Virus record (IMG/VR): IMGVR_UViG_3300028025_004775
Location: 1-27,316 of that record
Direction: 5' to 3' (one strand)
Length of the DNA stretch: 27,316 nucleotides
Origin: a virus
Position 1 is the first letter of the stretch. Each line of letters starts with the position of its first letter. Position numbers and translations under genes: made by a program. This document shows positions 21,177 to 27,316 of the stretch, one piece after another. Under the pieces are notes generated by a model. It made no database searches. It was not told the DNA's origin and was given only the letters and a program-made list of their open reading frames with translations.

Positions 21177-23165
21177 ATGGGTATAATTTCTACTCAAGCG
21201 TTTACCTTTAGGTTATTGGCAGGAGAACCTTATCAACAATTAGATATATTTGAGGATGAGGATATTAAGATGTCTAATAATGTTACTGGTCTTTTTGATA
21301 TCGGTGTATTACCATCAGATTTCACTCGTCAGATAACACTACCTGGAACGAAAGTAAACAACGCATTTTTCGAACATGTTTACGATATAAGTATTGATTC
21401 CCCATTTCTATTTGCAACCAATATAAAGGTTCCAGCATACTTTGATTTTGATTCTGTGTATCTTTCACAAGGATACTTACAATTAAACAGAGTAAATGTA
21501 ATTGCAAATAAATTTATTGATTCATATGAGGTAACTATTTACGGAACTCTTTCATCATTTGGTAGAGAAATTAATAGATTATACCTAACAGATTTAACAA
21601 CTTTACAGGCATTAAATCATACTTCATCTTACGCAAATATAACAAGTAGTTGGGCTGGTGGTTTATTCAATGGTGATATCGTTTACCCGTGGGCAGATTA
21701 TGGTAGTGGTTGGCAATATACTAGTGGAGATTCTTTCTTTGGAGTAGATGATAACTATGGTGGATTATCAGTTCAAGATTATAAACCAGCAATTAGAGTT
21801 AAAAAAGTTTGGGATGCAATATTTGAACAAACAGGTTATACCTACTCATCATCATTTTGGCAACAAAGTTGGTTAGATGATGTATATATGATTTGTAATA
21901 ATTCATTAAAATATCCTGAATATAGTGGTGTAGATTTAGAAACATTTGGTGTAATAAAATTATCAGCAGTATCCGGAAGTGGTATGACTGATTTAAATAT
22001 TCCAAATAATACATTTACAACTTTACCTTGGTTTAATGAATTAATTGATCCAGGAGGATTTTTAAATAATGGTGCATATACAGTAACTAAAAAAACTAAT
22101 TTAACGGGTGTATTAAACTTAAATTTAAGGGTTAGTTCTTCTAACGGAAATGTTCCAGGTCAATTTTGGTTAAGAATGATTGATACAGGAAGTGGAGCAG
22201 TAGTTGGAGAAAGTACAATTGTAAATTTTAATCAATTTTTTACACAACTTGCACAAAGTAGACCATTTGGTGATAGTATAAATCAAACATATGAATTACA
22301 ATCGCCAGTTCCATTTCAGAATGTACCAGCTGGTACATATTATTTTCAAATAAAAATAAATGAATATTATGTAGCAGCAGACCCAACATATACATTGGAT
22401 CCAGGTGGTACAACAAAATCATATATAGAAATAAAGAAAGTAAATCAGGCTGCAGATGGTAGAGTTTTAGATATACCTTCTAATATGCCTTATGGAACGA
22501 GTGGTATTAAATTAGTAGATTTCTTAATGGGTATACAAAAGAAATTTAATTTGGTAATATATGCAGATAAAACTAAACCAAATCAATTTATAGTAGAAAC
22601 ATTTAATGATTGGTATAATAAAGGTCAAGTAAAAGATTTTAATAAATACATTAACTTAGATGAAAAAATATCAGTAACTCCGGCGAATAACTTTGCAGTA
22701 AATCAATTAAACTTTGGAGATACTTTAGACCAAGATTATGTTTCTCAACAATTTGCAAAAGGTGCAAATAGAGAATATAGTAAGATATATTATACAGATA
22801 CAACAAACTTTTTCTCACAAGGAACATTTGAAGTTAAAACAACATTTGCTTCATCTCCTTTACTTAGAATGACAGGAACAGGTTTATCTGGTAGTATCGG
22901 TGGAATTACTGGTCCTATTACACAATATAGTGCAGGTACTTGGAGTTTCACAGCAGGTGGAGCATTATCTGCTTGTGAATCATCAACTAGAATACAAATA
23001 TATACTGCAAATGGTTTATTAACAGCAGGGCAAGTTGCGTATAGAGACCAATACGGAACTACACCAATAACAGGATATACTTATTTTAGTAATGGACTTT
23101 TAATTTACGGAATCAATTCATCAACAGGAGTAATATCAGTTTCATCAGCAAGATGTGGTAGATAA
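21177..23165 (+). CDS. Large tail protein, possibly N-terminal part of split gene
   Basis: 662 residues. N-terminal stations LDIFEDEDIKMSNNVTGLFDIGVLPSDFTRQITLPGTKVNNAFFEHVYD in outline match a family of tail proteins in Bacteroidetes phages (sequence order D-E-x-I, S-D-F-T-R, LPGT-x-x-N). The centre contains a conserved LVDFLMGIQKKFNLVIYADKTKPNQFIVETFNDWYNKGQ, typical of a tail-hub or spike-like core. At about residues 575-662 there is a separate small domain with C600 and C660 flanking beta strands (SACESSTRIQIYTANG, GYTYFSNGLLIYGINSSTGVI) that does not continue the core. The next gene appears to supply the missing end of the core. Likely a tail-tip hub or baseplate protein. Confidence 0.65.
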   Translation: MGIISTQAFTFRLLAGEPYQQLDIFEDEDIKMSNNVTGLFDIGVLPSDFTRQITLPGTKVNNAFFEHVYDISIDSPFLFATNIKVPAYFDFDSVYLSQGYLQLNRVNVIANKFIDSYEVTIYGTLSSFGREINRLYLTDLTTLQALNHTSSYANITSSWAGGLFNGDIVYPWADYGSGWQYTSGDSFFGVDDNYGGLSVQDYKPAIRVKKVWDAIFEQTGYTYSSSFWQQSWLDDVYMICNNSLKYPEYSGVDLETFGVIKLSAVSGSGMTDLNIPNNTFTTLPWFNELIDPGGFLNNGAYTVTKKTNLTGVLNLNLRVSSSNGNVPGQFWLRMIDTGSGAVVGESTIVNFNQFFTQLAQSRPFGDSINQTYELQSPVPFQNVPAGTYYFQIKINEYYVAADPTYTLDPGGTTKSYIEIKKVNQAADGRVLDIPSNMPYGTSGIKLVDFLMGIQKKFNLVIYADKTKPNQFIVETFNDWYNKGQVKDFNKYINLDEKISVTPANNFAVNQLNFGDTLDQDYVSQQFAKGANREYSKIYYTDTTNFFSQGTFEVKTTFASSPLLRMTGTGLSGSIGGITGPITQYSAGTWSFTAGGALSACESSTRIQIYTANGLLTAGQVAYRDQYGTTPITGYTYFSNGLLIYGINSSTGVISVSSARCGR

Positions 23166-23175
23166 AAAATAACTT

Positions 23176-23697
23176 ATGAGTCAAATTATACCAATATACA
23201 TACCAACCTATATTAACTCAGCACAATATTCTCCTGCTAGAGTTTTACCTCGTTTATTTTTTTACAATGGATTATTAGATTGTGAAAAATATTATATAGA
23301 AGAAGCTGATGCAACATATGGTGGAATATCAATGCAACAATTTGCATTTCCTTATTTTGATAACTACAATGTAGTAAGTGGTAGTTTTCCTACCCCAGAT
23401 AGTAGAACATTACTATTCAATAATGAGAATGCTGCATATGGTGAAGTACCAACACAAACTTTATATTCAGAATATTGGGAAAAATATATAAGTTTACTAT
23501 ATAATCCAAAGACAAGATTATTAGAATGTAGTGCAATTATACCATTAGCAGATTATGTTAATATGGAATTGAATGATATTGTAAACTTTAGAGGTTCGTA
23601 TTATCACCTAAGAGCAATTAATGAATACTCACTTAAAACAGGTGAATGTATTTTACAATTGTTAGGTCCTATCATACCTGATTCATTATCATCATAA
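23176..23697 (+). CDS. Tail protein, possible C-terminal part of split gene
   Basis: 173 residues. It begins SQIIPIYIPTYINSAQYSPARVLPRLFFYNGLLDCEKYY, then FPYFDNYN, SRTLLFNNENAAYGEVPTQTLYSEYWEKYISLLYNPKTRLLECSAIIPL in outline. In related phages, as I remember them, this P-R-[IL]-x-F-Y-N-G, P-x-x-x-Y, YW-x-x-Y-I, T-R-L-x-x-C-x-x-L region is the continuous C-terminal end of the protein encoded upstream. Here it has its own ATG 11 bases after the upstream stop. Either the tail-hub gene was split by insertion of a domain with a new stop and start, or the two chains assemble together. Confidence 0.6.
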   Translation: MSQIIPIYIPTYINSAQYSPARVLPRLFFYNGLLDCEKYYIEEADATYGGISMQQFAFPYFDNYNVVSGSFPTPDSRTLLFNNENAAYGEVPTQTLYSEYWEKYISLLYNPKTRLLECSAIIPLADYVNMELNDIVNFRGSYYHLRAINEYSLKTGECILQLLGPIIPDSLSS

Positions 23698-23718
23698 CTT
23701 ATCACTAATTTAATTAAA

Positions 23719-23739
23719 TACTTTTGTTAATATCATATG
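23719..23739 (+). promoter_or_regulatory. Gap motif copy with exact core
   Basis: TACTTTTG (23719-23726), a perfect TAnnTTTG element, flows into TTAATATCATAT; the last bases contain the start codon of the small gene at 23737. No TTTG lies 18-21 bases upstream. Confidence 0.6.
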
Positions 23740-23886
23740 ATTACTAATATAATTGATTTACTAAATACAATGGATTTTTATGGTGTATCAAACAATGTTG
23801 ATATAGCAAAAGGAATTAATGGAATACCTACATCATTTGGTGATGCTAAAAAACAAATTAAAAGAATTTGGAAATCTAAAAAGTAA
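23737..23886 (+). CDS. Small ORF before tape measure, 49 aa
   Basis: ATG 23737-23739 to TAA 23884-23886, 49 residues: MITNIIDLLNTMDFYGVSN, then a basic C-terminal end (AKKQIKRIWKSKK). The stop overlaps the tape-measure start (TAATG), which strongly suggests coupled translation. No family recognised. A small basic protein directly before a tape measure could be a tail assembly factor or the start of a chaperone remnant; both are guesses. Confidence 0.6.
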   Translation: MITNIIDLLNTMDFYGVSNNVDIAKGINGIPTSFGDAKKQIKRIWKSKK

Positions 23887-25478
23887 TGGCAGATAATACT
23901 ACAACATATAAAGCAGTAATTGAAACCGAAGTAAAAGGTAAAGGTGAGGTTGAAGGATTAGGTGAAGAAGCGGATAAGACCGGTGGTAAATTCAAATCAC
24001 TTAAATCTCAAATTAGAGAAACTACCGTTGAATTACAGAAGTTAGAAGACCAGGGTAAAACCAATACTAAAGAATTTAATAACTTAAAAAATAAGTTAGA
24101 TGATTTACAGGATGCTCAAGATAGAGTAAACTTTAAATCAAAACAATTCGGTGACCAGTTAGCATCATTACCTGGTCCTATTGGTAAGTTAGGTGGTGGA
24201 TTAAAATCTGCACAAGATTCAATAGCAACATTCGGAAAGAGTATTACAATTTCATTAGGAATAATTGGTTTAATTGTTGCCGCATTTATGGCAATGAAGG
24301 AAGCATTGAGTAAAACTACCGAAGGACAAGAAGCAATGAAGAAAGTAACGGATGCATTATCTAAGGTAATGGCTCCACTATTCGCATTGATTTCTAAAGT
24401 AGGTATACCGGTATTTGAAGGTATAGCAACAGTAATTAGTAAAGTAGCAGAAGGATTTGAATTTGTAGCTAAGAAATTAGGATTAACAACAGATGAAGTT
24501 AAGAAGTTTGATACAGCAGCACAAGATGCAGCTAAAAACTTAGCAAACCAATTTCAGGAAGATTTGGATAATATGGCTAAGGTTATAGCGTATCAGAAAC
24601 AATTAGATGAAAAAGCAGCTGCAGAAAGGAAGGCAAGAAGAGAGAAAGAATTAAGAGAAAAAGCTGAAAGAGAAGCAGAAGCATTAAGAGAAGAGCAAGA
24701 GAGATTAGATGGTATATTAAAAGAGTTTGAAGCAAGAAAGAAAGAAAGAGCAAAATTAGATGCTGGTATCATTAAACAAGATACTTTACAAACTCAAATA
24801 GATAAAAACTTAGCAGAAGAAGAAGCTGAAAAAGCATTTGCAGAAAAGATTAAAAATCTAAGGATTAATACTATTGAAGAACAAACCAATGCAATAAAAA
24901 CTATTGGTACTCCTCAAATAATACAAGAATTACAGAAGCAAGAAGATTTCTATAAGAAAAGTAAAGAAGCAGAAAAACAATTTGTTGAACTTACCGAAGC
25001 AGATAAGTTAAGTATTGTTTCAGATGGTATAGGTGCAATAGCAAGTTTAGTAGGTGAGAATACGGCAGCAGGTAAAGCATTAGCAGTAGCGCAAGCAGGT
25101 ATTGATACATATGCAGGTGCGAACAAAGCATTAGCAGCATATCCACCTCCATTTGGTGCAATTGCAGCAGGAACAGTTATTATAGCAGGTTTATTAAATG
25201 TTAAGAAAATCTTATCAACTAAGTTACCTAAGATGCCAGGAGCAACGAGTGCACCATCAGCGGGAGGTTCAGTACCGGCTCCTACATTACCATCAATAGC
25301 ATCATTCCAAGCACCACAAATAACAACGACGGGTGGTAACAATCCTACAACACAATTAGCACAAACTCTATCAAATTCTAAATCTCTTATTAAAGCATAT
25401 GTGGTTAGTACGGATGTAACAAATAATCAGGCATTAGATAGAAGAACTAATAGAGCAGCAACTTTAAGTGGTGGATAA
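23886..25478 (+). CDS. Tape measure protein
   Basis: 530 residues. N-terminal coiled coil (residues about 35-85, KFKSLKSQIRETTVELQKLEDQ and NLKNKLDDLQDAQDR), glycine-rich bend, then a hydrophobic helix at 118-137 (KSITISLGIIGLIVAAFMAM) that may pass the host inner membrane during DNA entry, a long charged coiled coil (230-320, AAAERKARREKELREKAERE and so on), and a C-terminal region with GKALAVAQAGIDTYAGANKALAAYPPPFGA, a segment typical of Bacteroidetes phage tape measures. At about 0.15 nm per residue the tail would be near 80 nm, short for a siphovirus. No lytic domain is seen. Start overlaps the previous stop by one base. Confidence 0.85.
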   Translation: MADNTTTYKAVIETEVKGKGEVEGLGEEADKTGGKFKSLKSQIRETTVELQKLEDQGKTNTKEFNNLKNKLDDLQDAQDRVNFKSKQFGDQLASLPGPIGKLGGGLKSAQDSIATFGKSITISLGIIGLIVAAFMAMKEALSKTTEGQEAMKKVTDALSKVMAPLFALISKVGIPVFEGIATVISKVAEGFEFVAKKLGLTTDEVKKFDTAAQDAAKNLANQFQEDLDNMAKVIAYQKQLDEKAAAERKARREKELREKAEREAEALREEQERLDGILKEFEARKKERAKLDAGIIKQDTLQTQIDKNLAEEEAEKAFAEKIKNLRINTIEEQTNAIKTIGTPQIIQELQKQEDFYKKSKEAEKQFVELTEADKLSIVSDGIGAIASLVGENTAAGKALAVAQAGIDTYAGANKALAAYPPPFGAIAAGTVIIAGLLNVKKILSTKLPKMPGATSAPSAGGSVPAPTLPSIASFQAPQITTTGGNNPTTQLAQTLSNSKSLIKAYVVSTDVTNNQALDRRTNRAATLSGG

Positions 25479-25491
25479 CCATTTTACTTAA

Positions 25492-25512
25492 TAAAATTGT
25501 TAATATCATATG
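25492..25512 (+). promoter_or_regulatory. Gap motif copy overlapping protease start
   Basis: TAAAATTG (25492-25499) followed by TTAATATCATATG; the final ATG is the protease start codon at 25510. The start lies only 11 bases from the TTG, leaving no room for a Shine-Dalgarno sequence. Confidence 0.6.
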
Positions 25513-26559
25513 GAAAAAGAATTACTATACGAATTAATTTTAGTGGATGAAGAAGATGGTGTATTTGCAAATTCATTTGTAGATACTCCGGCAATTGAAA
25601 GAGATTTCGTATTTTTTGGAAAAGAAATAAACTTCCAATCAGTATCAGATGAAAAGAGATTGGTTGCAGGTCCTTTATTAATTCCAAATAAGAAAATATT
25701 AAGATTGCAAGGTGATGGTACTCCTTATTATGTATTTTTCAAACCTGAAACTATTGATGCAATATCAAGAAAGTTTATGAAGAACAAATACAATAGTGAA
25801 GTAACTGTTGACCACGATAAAAAGGTTAGTGGTGTTTACTTAACTGAAAGTTGGATTATTGAATCATCAGCAAAAGATAAATCTAATATATACGGATATA
25901 CATTACCAAAAGGTACATGGTTCGGTATATATAAAGTAGAGAACGAAGATGTTTGGAAGAAGGTTAAGAACGGTACTTTCAAAGGATTTAGTATAGAAGG
26001 ATTATTTGAACATAAAGTTTCAACTATAAAATTATCAATGGAAAAATCTATTGATGAACTTACAGAAGATGAAGCAGAATTATTTTTATCAGAAATAAAA
26101 GCATTAATCAAAAAAGATAAAAGATACAAATCTAAACAAAGAATAGAAATGGAATCTTATACTGATTATCCTGAAGCAGTTAGTAATAACGCACAAAAGG
26201 GAATTGATTATAATTTATTGAATGGTAACAAATGTGCAACTCCGGTAGGAAAGATAAGAGCACAACAATTAGCACAAAGAAAACCAATATCATTAGAAAC
26301 AATACAGAGAATGTATTCGTATCTAAGTAGAGCAGAAACATATTACACAGGTGCAGATAAAAATGATTGTGGATATATTAGTTTTATGTTATGGGGTGGT
26401 CTAGCTGGCAAAAGATGGGCAGAAAGTAAACTAAGAGAATTAGGTGTACTAAGAGAAGGAAAGAATGTTGCAGAAGAATTAGAAGGTACACAACCATCAA
26501 TCAGTTCAACATATCCTGGTGAAGTAGCTAAAAAGAAAAAGAAAGATGTATCCAAATAA
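25510..26559 (+). CDS. Prohead protease, XkdF-like, with extra C-terminal domain
   Basis: 349 residues. Residues 1-200 follow the XkdF pattern: FANSFVDTPAIERDF, RLVAGPLLIPNKKILR at 50-65, YYVFFKPETID, VTVDH at 98-102 (H102 a likely catalytic histidine), YLTESWIIE (S114), PKGTWFGI at 133-140 and GTFKGFSIEG at 155-164 (S161). Such enzymes cleave scaffold and capsid N termini during maturation; catalytic assignments are from family memory. Residues about 215-320 are a second conserved phage domain: DYPEAVSNNAQKGIDY, CATPVGKIRAQQLA, SLETIQRMYSYLSRAE, and WGGLAGKRWAESKL. This module is often fused to or encoded near prohead proteases. The gene lies after the tape measure, 13 kb from the capsid gene, which is unusual. 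Confidence 0.8.
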   Translation: MEKELLYELILVDEEDGVFANSFVDTPAIERDFVFFGKEINFQSVSDEKRLVAGPLLIPNKKILRLQGDGTPYYVFFKPETIDAISRKFMKNKYNSEVTVDHDKKVSGVYLTESWIIESSAKDKSNIYGYTLPKGTWFGIYKVENEDVWKKVKNGTFKGFSIEGLFEHKVSTIKLSMEKSIDELTEDEAELFLSEIKALIKKDKRYKSKQRIEMESYTDYPEAVSNNAQKGIDYNLLNGNKCATPVGKIRAQQLAQRKPISLETIQRMYSYLSRAETYYTGADKNDCGYISFMLWGGLAGKRWAESKLRELGVLREGKNVAEELEGTQPSISSTYPGEVAKKKKKDVSK

Positions 26560-26869
26560 AGTACATAAGAATTTAGAAAAGTTTGCATTACCATCAGTAA
26601 CCTTTGGTGAATTTTATCAAATGTTACAATCAACGAATAGTAATAATACAATGTTCATTAAGTGGAGAACATCAGTTTCTCCTACACATAGAGCATCTTA
26701 CGATATGTATTGGGGACAATTTTATTCAAACTCAGACCAATCAGTCACAAAATCAGAAGAGGGTATGGTAAATTTAGTAGCCCCTACTACAATCGAAGGA
26801 TGGAGAACATTAACATACGATAACATATCATCATTTCAATATGATGGTAAAACATATACAATTAGATAA
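26546..26869 (+). CDS. Small unknown phage protein
   Basis: 107 residues, beginning within the last 14 bases of the protease gene. N-terminal half has aromatic and S/T rich segments (FGEFYQMLQST, TMFIKWRTSVSPTHRASYDMYWGQFY); the C terminus TIEGWRTLTYDNISSFQYDGKTYTIR looks like a small beta barrel. I do not recognise the family. Overlap with the previous gene suggests co-translation, so a role with the protease or head assembly is possible. Confidence 0.65.
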   Translation: MYPNKVHKNLEKFALPSVTFGEFYQMLQSTNSNNTMFIKWRTSVSPTHRASYDMYWGQFYSNSDQSVTKSEEGMVNLVAPTTIEGWRTLTYDNISSFQYDGKTYTIR

Positions 26870-26880
26870 AATAAATAATT

Positions 26881-27180
26881 ATGCCAATACCAAAACCAAA
26901 AGCTTCAGAAACCGAAGAACAATATGTAAGTAGATGCATCGGTGAATTATACGATGAATACGGACAAGAGCAAGGTGCTGCAATCTGTTATAACACTTAT
27001 AGAACAGAAATGAAAATGAGTGGTGATAGATTAGTTGCAAGTAAGATTAATCAATTAACTAAATATAAAGGTATTTATTTAGGTGAAGGATTAGAAGATG
27101 CATGTTGGGAAGGATACGAAGCCATCGGAACAAAGATGTTAGATGGTAGAGAAGTTCCTAATTGTGTACCTGTAAAATAA
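26881..27180 (+). CDS. Small conserved phage protein, PKP...CVP motif
   Basis: 99 residues. Begins MPIPKPKASETEEQYVSRCIGELYDEYGQEQGAAICYNTY in outline: P-x-P-K, E-x-E-x-x-[FY]-[IV], R-C-[IM], E-Y, A-x-C pattern, familiar from small proteins near prohead proteases in Bacteroidetes phages. The C terminus CWEGYEAIGTKMLDGREVPNCVPVK contains the G-Y-E-A-I-G-x-K, DGR-x-VPNCVP motif that recurs at the ends of several phage head proteins. The two halves may be joined from two modules. Function unknown, probably virion assembly. Confidence 0.7.
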   Translation: MPIPKPKASETEEQYVSRCIGELYDEYGQEQGAAICYNTYRTEMKMSGDRLVASKINQLTKYKGIYLGEGLEDACWEGYEAIGTKMLDGREVPNCVPVK

Positions 27181-27187
27181 TAAGGAA

Positions 27188-27316
27188 ATGAATTACAATA
27201 ATAAATTTATTCAGAAACTACAAGAAACTACTTGTCCACCTGCAACACAGGATATCAAAATCAATATTGCAAATAGACAATATGCAATTGATAATGTTAT
27301 GTATGGTCCTTTGGAT
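27188..27316 (+). CDS. Conserved phage protein, 3' end cut by window
   Basis: The frame opens at ATG 27188 and is still open at the window end after 43 codons. It starts MNYNNKFIQKLQETTCPPAT, then QDIKINIANRQYAIDNV-x-YGPLD. The pattern CPPATQD, N-x-x-N-R, A-I, YGPL is one I recall from hypothetical proteins of marine and Bacteroidetes phages, where a Cys-rich domain follows; that part is outside the window. An AAGGAA just before the ATG (27182-27187) is one of the few purine-rich start contexts here. Confidence 0.65.
   Translation, partial: MNYNNKFIQKLQETTCPPATQDIKINIANRQYAIDNVMYGPLD

Noticed and set aside
1-27316. CRISPR array, tRNA genes, integrase or attachment sites
   Set aside because: No regularly spaced identical repeats, no cloverleaf with CCA-like end and no recombinase motifs found on reading. 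Fibre repeats are coding and irregular.

Overview
This window is an interior piece of a tailed double-stranded DNA phage genome (Caudoviricetes). Every gene I can support lies on the + strand, genes are packed with short gaps or overlaps, and no host gene, rRNA or tRNA is visible. The DNA is strongly AT-rich. The host is probably a member of the Bacteroidetes (Flavobacteria-like). Several promoters fit the Bacteroidetes form TTTG-N20-TAnnTTTG, almost no start has a Shine-Dalgarno sequence, and many proteins resemble conserved small and structural proteins of Bacteroidetes phages. The host call is inference from these signals, not from a database match.

Layout. Positions 1-2193 hold the 3' part of an SF2 helicase and a replication-initiation-type protein. 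Positions 2204-2348 look like a self-contained small-RNA unit with promoter, three predicted hairpins and a strong terminator. A GIY-YIG endonuclease with its own promoter follows (2360-2928), then a cluster of small early/middle genes that includes a sigma-like factor (2930-4669). Packaging genes come next: small terminase 4721-5026 and large terminase 5010-6176. After them are a small coiled-coil gene, a gene with a T9 slippery run that probably makes two products by -1 frameshifting (6407-7170), an HNH endonuclease with its own promoter (7208-7531), a small Cys-rich protein and a long repetitive tail fibre (7878-10811). The head block is scaffold-like protein 11045-11776, major capsid protein 11798-12727, probable tail tube protein 12808-13344, an unknown 13460-13819 and portal 13821-15131. 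Neck and tail genes follow: 15135-16528, two fibre or adhesin genes 16549-19608, a gp10-like neck protein 19608-19973, tail proteins 20012-23697, a new small ORF 23737-23886, and tape measure 23886-25478. The window ends with an XkdF-like prohead protease (25510-26559) and three small genes, the last cut by the edge.

How the parts work together. The terminase packages DNA through the portal into a capsid built from the scaffold, major capsid protein and protease. Connector proteins join this head to a tail whose length is set by the tape measure. The tail carries at least two collagen-like or repetitive fibres and one glycine-rich plus LamG-like adhesin for host recognition. The tail-tube gene and tape measure imply a long tail; I see no sheath gene, so a siphovirus shape is likely but unproven.

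Most interesting points. (1) A candidate phage small RNA at about 2241-2348. (2) Two long T runs, T9 and T10, that each sit exactly where a conserved domain ends, suggesting programmed frameshifting. (3) A recurrent gap motif with core TTGTTAATATCATAT, possibly a phage promoter or leader element linked to the phage sigma-like protein. (4) Host-type promoters with exactly 20-base spacers in front of the small RNA and both homing-type endonucleases. (5) A tail gene that seems to be split in two by an inserted Cys-flanked domain. No stretch longer than 300 bases lacks a gene; the largest gap (2194-2424) is described below.
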